This document shows, piece after piece, positions 8,915-17,376 of a stretch of DNA of 38,143 nucleotides. A program made the translations under genes and the position numbers. The stretch's first letter is position 1. Each line of letters starts with the position of its first letter. The DNA lies in contig NZ_CVRU01000029.1 of the NCBI RefSeq assembly GCF_001261715.1, forward strand, positions 1 to 38,143. Direction: 5' to 3'. Under the pieces are notes generated by a model. It was not told where the DNA came from, did no database searches, and saw only the letters and a list, made by a program, of their open reading frames with translations. Origin of the DNA: Dysgonomonas sp. HGC4 (GTDB lineage Bacteria > Bacteroidota > Bacteroidia > Bacteroidales > Dysgonomonadaceae).

Positions 8915-9054
8915 GTCGTCTTGCAGGTTTTCTGACTTACATTCTATTCATTTACAAATAGAATGCTTACAGTAGCGAGTCTGTCCAGGTCTTTCACCTG
9001 ATTACCCTTTTTGCATCCTTCTTAAATATTTATTACTAATAGGAGCAAGACAAC
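8915..9054 (-). ncRNA. Cobalamin riboswitch
   Basis: The minus strand carries the conserved cobalamin aptamer blocks in order. These are GGTGAAAGACCTGGACAG, then CTCGCTACTGTAAGC, then the B12 box GTCAGAAAACCTGCAAG at 8920-8936. P1 is closed by a 10-bp pairing of 9045-9054 with 8915-8924 (one G-U). A 9-bp peripheral stem at 8940-8948/8957-8965 lies between the CTACTGT block and the B12 box. It sits directly upstream of btuB and binds adenosyl- or other cobalamins in the known family, switching the uptake operon off when B12 is plentiful. The transcription start predicted from the adjacent promoter is right at P1. Confidence 0.95.
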
Positions 9055-9058
9055 GGTG

Positions 9059-9091
9059 CAAAGATATGTTATAAAACCTAATTCATCCAAA
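9059..9091 (-). promoter_or_regulatory. Promoter of the cobalamin riboswitch/btuB operon
   Basis: The -7 box TATCTTTG (9059-9066) is an exact TAnnTTTG match. A TTTG at 9088-9091 serves as -33 with a 21-base spacer. Transcription would start about 9053-9055, at the first bases of riboswitch stem P1. The promoter lies between the riboswitch and the stop codon of the upstream MBOAT gene at 9100. Confidence 0.65.
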
Positions 9092-9099
9092 CAAAATTG

Positions 9100-10605
9100 T
9101 TAAAATTGGAAGTAGATGAATGGTTGCGTTCCACTAGATGCAGTTGCATATACCAACCAGAATACGCCACCTACAATAATAGCACGTCCAATATACGGTA
9201 ACTTAAGGAAGCCCATTTCAACCATATCACTCACACGCTTAGGTGTGAAATGTAAAATGAAACCTATAAATATTAGTATAAATACATTTCGGTATCCTTG
9301 GATTACCATGAGCCATGCCTCGGGATTATATTCGAGTCGGCTAATATTACTTATAACTGCTGTGGCAACTTCAAAATCGTTGGCTTTAAAGAATATCCAA
9401 CAAAATGCTACAAAATGGAAAGTGATAATTCCGCAAATCAGATTAACAAATATATTCTTTTCGGGAAGTTTTACAAACTGCCTGAATAAACGCTCAACAG
9501 CAAGTGCTCCGCCATGTAATGCACCCCATGCAATATATTTCCATGCCGCACCATGCCAAAGACCTCCAATAAGCATCGTTAAAAATAGATTGAAATATGT
9601 GCGGAATCGTCCTTTTCTGTTTCCTCCTAATGGAATATACAAATAATCTCTCAACCAAGACGACAAAGAAATATGCCATCTACGCCAAAACTCAGTCACC
9701 GAAACCGATTTATAAGGTGTACGAAAGTTCTCAGGAAGTTTAAATCCCATTAATAATGCTATACCGATAGCCATATCAGAGTAACCCGAAAAATCACAAT
9801 AGATCTGTAAAGCATAACCATAAGTAGCCATTAATGTTTCGAATGGTGTATAGCTTAGAGGACTATCAAAAATACGGTCTACAAAATTCAGAGATATATA
9901 ATCGGATATAACAGACTTTTTAATCAAACCCGTAATAATCAAAAATAAAGCTAGACCTGCTTCTTTCTTCGACAAATTTATCTCACGATACATCTGCGGA
10001 AGAAATTCCTTAGCTCTCACAATAGGTCCAGCAACCAATTGAGGAAAGAAAGAGAGATAAAAAGCAAAATCCAGAACATTCTTAGCCGGCTTAAGTTCCC
10101 TCCGATACAAATCCACAGAGTAGCTTATTGCCTGAAATGTAAAGAATGATATACCAACAGGTAGAATGATATGTTGAAGTTGAAAATTCTCGTGAAATAG
10201 GCTGTTTAAATTCCCAATAAAGAAATTCATGTATTTGAAATACGCCAACACTAACAGATTGAGAACTATTGTAACTGTAAGCACTATTTTTCGGACTGAC
10301 TTCTTTGTAGATAAGTCCATTACTTCAGACAGTATATAATTAATGAGAGCCGACAGTATCAATAATATGAAATACTCGCCTCCTGCCTTATAGTAGAAAA
10401 ACATAGAAAAGAGTAAAACATATACTGTCCGAAAATGTGCATATTTCCGAGTCAATATATACACTAAATAAAAAGCCAAAAAGAATCCAAGAAACAAACT
10501 CGAGCTAAATAAAAGCGGGTTGCTTGGGTCATACTCAAACCAAGATCGTATTTGATCTGTAGTTATAGAGAAATAAGATTCTAAGTTAGTTAACACAGTT
10601 TTCAA
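9100..10605 (-). CDS. MBOAT-family membrane O-acyltransferase (AlgI-like)
   Basis: A 501-residue polytopic membrane protein of the AlgI/DltB type. Diagnostic segments are LPVGISFFTFQAISY (148-162), PQLVAGPI (188-195), DFSGYSDMAIG (271-281) and FWRRWHISLSSWLRDYLYIP (306-325). WHG at 350-352 contains the catalytic His351. Such proteins move acyl groups, usually acetyl, across the membrane for transfer to polysaccharides. The frame starts with TTG at 10605, overlapping the TGA of the upstream SGNH gene (TTGA); GTG at 10596 is an alternative. It is the last gene of a three-gene operon with two SGNH proteins, the usual partners that finish the O-acylation. The acceptor polymer cannot be told from the window, since no glycosyltransferase genes are adjacent. 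Confidence 0.93.
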   Translation of the reverse strand: MKTVLTNLESYFSITTDQIRSWFEYDPSNPLLFSSSLFLGFFLAFYLVYILTRKYAHFRTVYVLLFSMFFYYKAGGEYFILLILSALINYILSEVMDLSTKKSVRKIVLTVTIVLNLLVLAYFKYMNFFIGNLNSLFHENFQLQHIILPVGISFFTFQAISYSVDLYRRELKPAKNVLDFAFYLSFFPQLVAGPIVRAKEFLPQMYREINLSKKEAGLALFLIITGLIKKSVISDYISLNFVDRIFDSPLSYTPFETLMATYGYALQIYCDFSGYSDMAIGIALLMGFKLPENFRTPYKSVSVTEFWRRWHISLSSWLRDYLYIPLGGNRKGRFRTYFNLFLTMLIGGLWHGAAWKYIAWGALHGGALAVERLFRQFVKLPEKNIFVNLICGIITFHFVAFCWIFFKANDFEVATAVISNISRLEYNPEAWLMVIQGYRNVFILIFIGFILHFTPKRVSDMVEMGFLKLPYIGRAIIVGGVFWLVYATASSGTQPFIYFQF

Positions 10606-12065
10606 TTAGTTCTACTTTTTACATAGTTATCATAAGCAGTCAAAAAGTCAGTAGTGAAAAGCACTCCCTGCTTTTCATATCCTTCTCTTGTATAGTGCAC
10701 TTTATCTTTAGCCATCAATGGAGCAAAACATTTAGTAAGAGGAGCTTGTACGCCGCCCAACTTATTCAACAAATCCCATACTACACAGCCTTTCAATCCT
10801 TTCATAGCCTCTCCATATCCTTCTACAAAAGTATTAGGAGTTCTTCTTTTAAACAATGAAGGCGGAGGTGTCATTAATAAGATTATAGACTTTGGATTAT
10901 TTTTCTTTATCTTATCTATAAACTCTTGCATTTGTGAAACATAATAGGGTGTTGTCCATTTATTAAAAGCCTCATTTGTTCCTAAAGAAATAACAATTAA
11001 ATCTGCTCCTAAAGAAGGAAGTTGCTCAAAAAACAATGGATATTTATTGTAATCTGAGACCTTTGTTCCATTTACTCCTATGGTATGATATATAACACCT
11101 GGTCTGTCGTTTTCTAACACTACCCCACTTAAATTATATTCGGACTGCTTATTACATGGTAAAATAGTCACCTGATTAGATGACATAGGCAGAATAAATT
11201 CCGATTCGTAAGGCTTTTCTTTAGAAAGAATAATCTTTGGTTCATTCTCGCTTTTCTCCTCCTCTTTTACAATTTTGGGGATCATAGCCACTTTAGGCTC
11301 AGGCTCTGCCAACTCCTGCTTATTGGGTATTTTTAAGTCCATCCCCACACGAATCGTATTTGAGCCCAAATTATTTATTTCCTTTAATTTCTCCACCGAA
11401 ATACCATAATTTTGAGATATTCTATACAAAGTCTCTTTACTTTCTACTTTATGTAGAGTATAGTTTACTTTTGACCCCTCAGCCTTTTTGCTTTCTATTT
11501 GGGGCTTAACAACAACCTCTTCCGATACAGTTTTATAGTCACTATTGGGCAAAACGATTTTAAAACAAGATGTTTTAGTTGGATACAATAGCTTTATCTT
11601 ATTGAATGTATATAAAGGGTTAGCATCTATATTTATTTCAAAATCAGAACTATTCGCATAGAGTCCTATTCCACTTAAACCTACTGAAACATCTGTCACC
11701 GGATATATATTGCGACGACTCTCCCATAAAGTATTGGAAGTATATTTTATATAGCTCGTACCATTTGTTTTAGCCAAACTATAAGGAAAGGAAAATCCAT
11801 ATCCCCCATTGCCAAACTTAGTTTGTAAAATTTGACGAATTACGTTTGTAAACATATCAGCCTGCACATGCGAATCGCCAATATGTACAATATTCACTTT
11901 TCCCTTTTGATTCTTCTCCAATTGATATAACTTATCAAATAAAGGTTCCAACAACTTCACATTCTTGAAATCTGAAGATACAACGTCCTTACTATCTTTC
12001 GAATATATAGCGGAAGACATTAAACACAGAAAAAATAAGAATGTTATTGTTCTTTTATAAATCAT
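10602..12065 (-). CDS. Exported SGNH-fold protein with an inserted LysM domain
   Basis: A 487-residue secreted protein; the signal peptide MIYKRTITFLFFLCLMSS starts at the ATG at 12065. The longer frame to 12089 begins with TTG and spoils the signal. In numbering from 12089, the SGNH blocks are GDSH (71-74, nucleophile Ser73), SLGTNE (368-373, Asn372) and DKVH (462-465, Asp462 and His465), so the catalytic triad and oxyanion Asn are intact. Between blocks I and III lies a long insert. It contains a beta-rich part, a LysM domain at about 211-256 (ETLYRISQNYGISVEKLKEI, then IRVGMDLKIP) and an acidic, proline-containing linker at 258-295. LysM suggests docking to peptidoglycan. It is likely the periplasmic acyl-transfer or deacylation partner of the MBOAT protein. 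Confidence 0.87.
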   Translation of the reverse strand: MIYKRTITFLFFLCLMSSAIYSKDSKDVVSSDFKNVKLLEPLFDKLYQLEKNQKGKVNIVHIGDSHVQADMFTNVIRQILQTKFGNGGYGFSFPYSLAKTNGTSYIKYTSNTLWESRRNIYPVTDVSVGLSGIGLYANSSDFEINIDANPLYTFNKIKLLYPTKTSCFKIVLPNSDYKTVSEEVVVKPQIESKKAEGSKVNYTLHKVESKETLYRISQNYGISVEKLKEINNLGSNTIRVGMDLKIPNKQELAEPEPKVAMIPKIVKEEEKSENEPKIILSKEKPYESEFILPMSSNQVTILPCNKQSEYNLSGVVLENDRPGVIYHTIGVNGTKVSDYNKYPLFFEQLPSLGADLIVISLGTNEAFNKWTTPYYVSQMQEFIDKIKKNNPKSIILLMTPPPSLFKRRTPNTFVEGYGEAMKGLKGCVVWDLLNKLGGVQAPLTKCFAPLMAKDKVHYTREGYEKQGVLFTTDFLTAYDNYVKSRTN

Positions 12066-13464
12066 CAGTATGTTTAGTTCGGGCTGCAATTTGCCCTGAT
12101 TCTCTTAATCTTTTATATTGAATATACCCCTTATCCAGTTCATTATAAATAAGTCCACCTATTTTCTTTGCTCCCTTTTGATTGAAGTGAGTATAATCTT
12201 TATTAGCCAAAGAAGGACTTTCTTGTACCCATTTTATCATAGAGCCATATCCACCCATCAATGTATATAGATTTATAAAGCCCGAATGAGTACTCTCGGC
12301 ATACAATCTCTGATGTTTTACCAAAGGTTCTACCGCCTTATCAGTTTTCATTTCCATATCTGTTTTCACAGCTCTGTCTCCTGTCGATATTATTAAAATA
12401 CTTGCATTAGGAAAGCATTGCTGCAAGTGATTAACCACACCTGCCATTTTAGATTCGTACCAACTATAATCGGTAGTACCATATCCTAAAACATTTGTAC
12501 CATATTGTAGAACTATCAGATCATAATTTAGAACCTTATCCAATGCGTTCATCAAATCTCTATTAAATAGAGACAGTGGTAACCCTGAATTTCCTCGTAA
12601 AGAAAAATTATCTACATGAACGCCTATACCATCGTCAAAATTAACTCCATAAAAAGGTATAGAATCAGCCTTTTCGAAAGTAGCTTTCAGCGTTTTAGAA
12701 GTAGACGAGAGTTTAAGAGTATTCAATAATTTGTCGGCAACCAATTCGTGACGTATAGACGAATCCTTACCCAAAGCAACATTAACAGAAGCATTATGAT
12801 TGGAAGAGCTTCCATAAAACAAAGTTGGATTATAAAGTAAAGTTGAGTTTACCACATCATTAGCAGCATATCTGACCCATGTTTGAGAACCTCTAGGTGC
12901 AAAAGAGACTTGCCCGTCTACCCCAAATGCTCTCTTCGGCTTCTTTACATTTAAGAACGATTGAGTCTCCCAATTATTTGAATATTGATGTGTAACTGAG
13001 TATCTGGCTGAAGCCGAAAGAGAGGTTACCCCTACAAAGCCAACACCTTTACCTCCATAAGCATTTTGATATGAGCTACGTATATCCTGCACAATCAAGT
13101 CACCATCATTCATTGAGTCTCCGAAGTAAGCTATACGAACTTTACCTTTACCCGAGTTTTCTAGTTCATATAATTTCTCATAGAAGTTTATGAGATTACC
13201 AATGCCTTCGCTATTTTCCGAAGCATCTATATCAATTCTATTAATTAACGTATCATTCGCCAGAGAGTCAACATCTGCTATTAATATCGAATCATTAGAC
13301 ATAGCATCTAAAGCCAAACTATCAATAACTATTCCCGGTGTTGTACCTGTACTTTCAGGAAATAATCTGGCAGGAAGAACTTGCTTCAACCCCCAAAATA
13401 CCCCTATAGCAATAACTATAGTCAAAAACGACTTGAAAAAATAATTTTTAGCTTTATCCTCCAT
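12055..13464 (-). CDS. Membrane-anchored SGNH-fold protein, O-acylation module
   Basis: A 469-residue protein with an N-terminal membrane segment (about 10-29) and no clear cleavage site, so it is probably anchored with the bulk in the periplasm. SGNH motifs: FGDSMNDGD (114-122, Ser117), RGNSG (290-294), QYGTN (320-324, Asn324) and DYTH (423-426, Asp423 and His426). A beta-rich insert of about 165 residues separates block I from block II, as in the neighbouring SGNH protein but without LysM. It overlaps the next gene by 11 bp (12055-12065), so the two are translationally coupled. AlgJ, AlgX and PatB are functional analogues: exported SGNH proteins that work with an MBOAT acyl exporter. It is first in the operon, with a leader of about 155 bases. 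Confidence 0.85.
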   Translation of the reverse strand: MEDKAKNYFFKSFLTIVIAIGVFWGLKQVLPARLFPESTGTTPGIVIDSLALDAMSNDSILIADVDSLANDTLINRIDIDASENSEGIGNLINFYEKLYELENSGKGKVRIAYFGDSMNDGDLIVQDIRSSYQNAYGGKGVGFVGVTSLSASARYSVTHQYSNNWETQSFLNVKKPKRAFGVDGQVSFAPRGSQTWVRYAANDVVNSTLLYNPTLFYGSSSNHNASVNVALGKDSSIRHELVADKLLNTLKLSSTSKTLKATFEKADSIPFYGVNFDDGIGVHVDNFSLRGNSGLPLSLFNRDLMNALDKVLNYDLIVLQYGTNVLGYGTTDYSWYESKMAGVVNHLQQCFPNASILIISTGDRAVKTDMEMKTDKAVEPLVKHQRLYAESTHSGFINLYTLMGGYGSMIKWVQESPSLANKDYTHFNQKGAKKIGGLIYNELDKGYIQYKRLRESGQIAARTKHTDDL

Positions 13465-13502
13465 ACCCTAATTTAGGTCGAAAATCCGTTTATTGCTTAG
13501 TA

Positions 13503-13532
13503 AACCACATAATCAGTGGTTATTATAATCAG
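13503..13532 (-). promoter_or_regulatory. Hairpin plus 8-bp direct repeat in the SGNH/MBOAT operon leader
   Basis: AACCAC (13503-13508) and GTGGTT (13516-13521) form a 6-bp stem. ATAATCAG occurs twice, at 13509-13516 and 13525-13532, a 16-base period. The element lies in the predicted 5' leader, between the promoter and the first SGNH gene, and could be an operator or an RNA regulatory element. Function unknown. Confidence 0.3.
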
Positions 13533-13627
13533 ACATTTTATAAAAAATTAGCCCAAAATTTCTAGTCTATTAACCAGAAACCGAGAACCTAATACGTCAA
13601 TATTACGGTGTGTTTAAAAATGCGCTG

Positions 13628-13635
13628 CAAAGCTA
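13628..13635 (-). promoter_or_regulatory. Promoter of the SGNH/SGNH/MBOAT operon, -7 box TAGCTTTG
   Basis: TAGCTTTG on the minus strand is an exact TAnnTTTG match, 164 bases before the first SGNH start. The -33 element is not clear. The leader would be about 155 bases, long for this group of bacteria. Confidence 0.4.
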
Positions 13636-13670
13636 GTTACTTTATTGAAACTTCAGATACTATATATAAC

Positions 13671-13697
13671 AAAAAAACTGCCTTGCGGCAGTTTTTT
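13671..13697 (-). terminator. Terminator of the FadL-type gene (bidirectional form)
   Basis: A 6-bp GC-rich stem ACTGCC / GGCAGT with loop TTGC is flanked by an A-run on one side and a T-run on the other. It lies 27 bases after the FadL-like stop codon and could work in both directions. Confidence 0.85.
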
Positions 13698-13723
13698 ATC
13701 ACGTAATTTGTCAAATATATTTA

Positions 13724-15133
13724 TTAGAATGAGAAGTCAACTCCCGCTCCAAAAACTTTATTAGTTCTTGAGAATACATCCTTAGATGTACCTCCTCCTG
13801 GTACTTTTGTATAATCTGAATAAGTTGTCCAGAAATAACCTACATTTATTCTCACTGATGGAGAAACATTCACAGCACCTCCTAGACCTAAAGAGTATGA
13901 ATCGCAAGAGAAGCTTAAGTCTCTTTGGAAAACATCACCCACACCATAGCGTGTGATTTGTCCACCGGCACTAACAAGAAACATTCTATCAATTTGATAT
14001 TCTACACCTGCTAAATATTCATTAGTTGCACCTGCGTCTTTTTGCTTATCTCCATCCATTTTGGCATCAGAGTCAAAGAATCTATGATAACCAACACTAG
14101 CCATTAGTTTTTCGGTAACTTTATAAGAAGCTCCAATAGTCAGCAAGGCAGGAATATCGTGAGCTGTATTTACTCCATCTCCAAACATACCTGTATCGTC
14201 TCTTTTTGTATTATTTTCTACATCAAGTGAAGTCTTAAATTCGTACTTAACACCAATGTTTAATCTATCTTGGTAATTAAAATTGAAACCGATAATAGGA
14301 GCTACTCCCCAACCGCTTTGCGAACTTTCTAACATAGCACCTTCGCTGCTAGAAGCTTTAGCCATTAAAAGTATTTGTTGTTGTTTAGCTGGGTCAGCAG
14401 CTGCACCCGCAGCTATTTGCTCCAAAAGTGGAGCAGCATACACCATATTCTGAGAATAATCGGAACCCACTTGAGTTAGGTTTAATTTTAATCCTCTCAA
14501 ATATCCCTCATACGAATTTCTTACAACATTCAATCTGAAACCTGCGTAAGCAGAAAACATTTCGTTAATCTCGTAAGTTCCACCCAATTGACCTCCAATA
14601 ATCATATTAGAACCCTTCATGTGTTGGTTTACCTCATATCTGTTGGCAGTATATCCTGTAAGAGCTTGAGTCTGATTTACTAATGCAGCACTAGTTCCTG
14701 CAAGAGCTTCGAAAGAAGGTAGCCCATTATTAAAAGTAGCTTTACCTCCACCACCTGATATAGCGACAGACCCAGATAAAACCCATTTACCTTTTTTATA
14801 AGCACCTTGTAAGCTTGGAATAAATGGTACTGAAGCCTTACCTTCAAAGGTTTTTGTCTCTAATCCACCATTCATCAAGAATATAGGAGAAGTAGAAGTT
14901 ATAGTTCGTGTTTGAAATGCACTCTGATTATTGAAAGAAAAATGGAATCCATCAGTAAGTTTTACTAAACCTGCCGGATTCGTGTAAACAGCATCAATCT
15001 CGGTAGAAGCATCACGCGCCGGATTTCTAAGAAAATGCACACTTTGATTGGTATTAGTAAGTAAACCTCCTGCAAACAATGCAGAAGAAGACATACAAAG
15101 GGCAGCAATGGCTACCAATTTTGATTTATTCAT
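13724..15133 (-). CDS. OmpP1/FadL/TodX-family outer-membrane protein
   Basis: A 469-residue outer-membrane protein. The signal peptide MNKSKLVAIAALCMSSSALF ends in ALFA, leaving mature GGLLTNTNQSVHFLRNPARD, the typical N-terminus of this family in Bacteroidota; the FadL motif TNPAG follows. The C-terminal half is alternating beta strands ending in VFGAGVDFSF, with the terminal Phe usual for outer-membrane barrels. FadL proteins pass long-chain fatty acids or other hydrophobic molecules. The start is fixed at 15133 by the signal peptide and by the promoter at 15161-15191, since the longer TTG frame to 15190 would overlap that promoter. Single gene with its own terminator. Confidence 0.9.
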   Translation of the reverse strand: MNKSKLVAIAALCMSSSALFAGGLLTNTNQSVHFLRNPARDASTEIDAVYTNPAGLVKLTDGFHFSFNNQSAFQTRTITSTSPIFLMNGGLETKTFEGKASVPFIPSLQGAYKKGKWVLSGSVAISGGGGKATFNNGLPSFEALAGTSAALVNQTQALTGYTANRYEVNQHMKGSNMIIGGQLGGTYEINEMFSAYAGFRLNVVRNSYEGYLRGLKLNLTQVGSDYSQNMVYAAPLLEQIAAGAAADPAKQQQILLMAKASSSEGAMLESSQSGWGVAPIIGFNFNYQDRLNIGVKYEFKTSLDVENNTKRDDTGMFGDGVNTAHDIPALLTIGASYKVTEKLMASVGYHRFFDSDAKMDGDKQKDAGATNEYLAGVEYQIDRMFLVSAGGQITRYGVGDVFQRDLSFSCDSYSLGLGGAVNVSPSVRINVGYFWTTYSDYTKVPGGGTSKDVFSRTNKVFGAGVDFSF

Positions 15134-15160
15134 GAATTCTTTAAAATTGAAATTGGGCAG

Positions 15161-15191
15161 CAAATGTATTAATATTAATTTTAGTTTCAAA
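15161..15191 (-). promoter_or_regulatory. Promoter of the FadL-type gene
   Basis: The -7 box TACATTTG (15161-15168) and the -33 TTTG (15188-15191) are separated by exactly 19 bases, the standard Bacteroidota arrangement. It predicts a start near 15155 and a leader of about 22 bases, and it rules out initiation at 15190. Confidence 0.7.
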
Positions 15192-15245
15192 AGAAACTAT
15201 AACAATTTAACCACCTGATAATCAATATTATTATTGCATACACAA

Positions 15246-17183
15246 CTATTGCAGTGCGTCCAATTGTTTCAACCAGATAACACCTGAAGCATCACTTGCC
15301 ATACGCCAATCGCCACGAGGTGAAAGATTTATAGAACCGACTTTTGGTCCATCGGGAATACATGAACGCTTAAATTGCTGTGAAAAGAATCTGCGGTAAA
15401 ACACTTTAAGCCATTTAAGAATCTCTTCTTTCTCATAATCCTCCTTAAATGCCTTCTGTGCTAAAAAGTATATTTTGCGTGGTTCATAGCCAAATCGAAG
15501 CATATTATATAAGAAAAAATCATGCAATACATAAGGTCCTACTGTATCTTCTGTTATTTGTGATATTTTGCCGTCCTTTCCTGCCGGTAACAATTCAGGA
15601 CTAACAGGCGTATCCAAAATATCTAAAAGTATGTGTTGAGAACCAGAATCTAATTGTGTATCCGAAATCCATCGTACAAGAGTTTTCACCAACGTTTTAG
15701 GAATACCCGTATTAACGGCATACATCGACATATGGTCTCCATTGTAAGTACACCACCCCAATGCCAATTCCGAAAGGTCTCCCGTACCTATTACCAAACC
15801 ATTTACCTTATTGGCATAGTCCATTAATATCTGTGTACGCTCGCGAGCTTGCGAATTTTCATAAGTTATATCGTGAACATTTTCATCATGATCTATATCT
15901 TTGAAATGCTGAATCACTGCATCCTTTATTGATATTTCTTTAATGGTCACACCTAACGATTTCATTAAGTCTAGGGCATTATTATAGGTACGATCAGTAG
16001 TACCAAAACCGGGCATTGTAATGCCATATATGTTTTTACGCGAAATATTCAGTTTATCAAAAGCCTTCACCATAACCAATAAAGCCAAAGTTGAGTCGAG
16101 TCCACCAGACACCCCTACTACCATAGTTTGGCAATTGGTATGTAGCAAACGCTTAGCCAGCCCACCGACTTGTATAGCAAAAATCTCAGAACATCGGTCA
16201 TCAAGATTCAATGGTGATGGCACAAATGGAGTTTTATTAATCAATCTTGTCAGTGAAAATTCAGAATCAATTTTAGAATTACCGACCTTAACGATTCGAT
16301 ATTTTACCTCATCCAGATTTTTATATTCTGATATTGAGAATGATTTATTTTTTAAACGGTCATTTCTTAAACGGTCAACATCTATTTCTGTTACACAAAA
16401 TTCGCTATCAAATGAGAATCGTTGTGTCTCCGCCAAAATTGAGCCATTTTCGGCAATCATACTACTACCAGCAAACACAATATCCGTTGTAGACTCTCCG
16501 TTTCCGGCAGCCGCATACACATATCCTGCAATACAACGGGCTGATTGTTGACTTATAAGTGATTTACGATAAGAGTGCTTACCGATTGTTTCATTACTAG
16601 CCGAGAGATTAAATATTATTTCAGCTCCATATAAGGTATGTACACTTGATGGAGGAAGAGGTGTCCAAAGATCTTCACATATTTCAATTGCAAAACTAAA
16701 ATCCGAGGTACGAAATATCAGATCAGTGCCTACTGGAATATTTTGCCCACACAATTCAATATTACTTTGAGTTAGTTCACGGGGAGAAGAAAACCAACGC
16801 TTATCGTAAAACTCATTATAATTAGGCAGAAAAGTTTTAGGTACAACACCTAAAATACTCCCCCCATTGATAACAACACCTACATTATATAGTCTATTGC
16901 AAATTTGAAGAGGCATTCCTACAATGATAATTATAGAAGACTGTTCACTTACTAAACGAATTTTTTCCAGAGAATTTATAGCCTCATCTAGAAGTAAACT
17001 TTGATTTAATAAATCCTGAGCAGTGTAAGAGGTTATACACATTTCGGGAAATACAATAGCAGAAACGCCTTGCTTTTCAGCATCAGCCACAACCTTTAAT
17101 ATTTCCTCTGTATTAAAATCACAATCTGCAACCTTCAATCGAGGTGAAGCTGCGGCCACTCTTACAAACCCATAATTATTCAT
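15246..17183 (-). CDS. nadE: Glutamine-dependent NAD+ synthase
   Basis: A 645-residue two-domain enzyme making NAD+ from deamido-NAD+, ATP and glutamine. The N-terminal nitrilase-like glutaminase has its Glu-Lys-Cys triad in FPEMCITSY, VPKTFLPNYNEFYDKRWF and FAIEICEDLW (Cys near residue 169 of this start). The C-terminal synthetase has the ATP-pyrophosphatase P-loop SGGLDSTLALLV near 360 and the downstream GTGDLSELALGWCTYNGDH segment. I start at the ATG at 17183 (MNNYGFVRVAAASP). The longest frame begins with TTG at 17192, only a few bases from the predicted transcription start, and an ATG at 17186 is equally possible. It is transcribed alone. Confidence 0.96.
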   Translation of the reverse strand: MNNYGFVRVAAASPRLKVADCDFNTEEILKVVADAEKQGVSAIVFPEMCITSYTAQDLLNQSLLLDEAINSLEKIRLVSEQSSIIIIVGMPLQICNRLYNVGVVINGGSILGVVPKTFLPNYNEFYDKRWFSSPRELTQSNIELCGQNIPVGTDLIFRTSDFSFAIEICEDLWTPLPPSSVHTLYGAEIIFNLSASNETIGKHSYRKSLISQQSARCIAGYVYAAAGNGESTTDIVFAGSSMIAENGSILAETQRFSFDSEFCVTEIDVDRLRNDRLKNKSFSISEYKNLDEVKYRIVKVGNSKIDSEFSLTRLINKTPFVPSPLNLDDRCSEIFAIQVGGLAKRLLHTNCQTMVVGVSGGLDSTLALLVMVKAFDKLNISRKNIYGITMPGFGTTDRTYNNALDLMKSLGVTIKEISIKDAVIQHFKDIDHDENVHDITYENSQARERTQILMDYANKVNGLVIGTGDLSELALGWCTYNGDHMSMYAVNTGIPKTLVKTLVRWISDTQLDSGSQHILLDILDTPVSPELLPAGKDGKISQITEDTVGPYVLHDFFLYNMLRFGYEPRKIYFLAQKAFKEDYEKEEILKWLKVFYRRFFSQQFKRSCIPDGPKVGSINLSPRGDWRMASDASGVIWLKQLDALQ

Positions 17184-17204
17184 CATTGCCAATTAAGTTT
17201 AAGA

Positions 17205-17212
17205 CAAAATTA
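17205..17212 (-). promoter_or_regulatory. nadE promoter, -7 box TAATTTTG
   Basis: TAATTTTG on the minus strand is an exact TAnnTTTG match, about 22 bases before the preferred nadE ATG. No clear -33 element at the usual spacing. The leader would be only about 15 bases. Confidence 0.4.
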
Positions 17213-17376
17213 CGAAACAAAATTCAAATCTTTGTTATTCAACAAATAACTTATAGAAAAGTTACAAAGGAGAGATAAGTAGCGTTTTTCTTGTTTTTGC
17301 AACCACCCTTTATATCATAGATCAAAGTAATCTTATTCATTATCAATATAAATCAAAAAACAATATCTTCAAAAAC

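Noticed and set aside
9116-9646. 176-residue plus-strand frame opposite the MBOAT gene
   Set aside because: It is a shadow of a clearly real membrane acyltransferase. Its composition has the Pro/Ser/Asn/Ile bias typical of antisense frames, and it has no promoter.
16021-16551. 176-residue plus-strand frame opposite nadE
   Set aside because: It lies within the conserved NAD+ synthase coding sequence; there is no sign of an independent gene.
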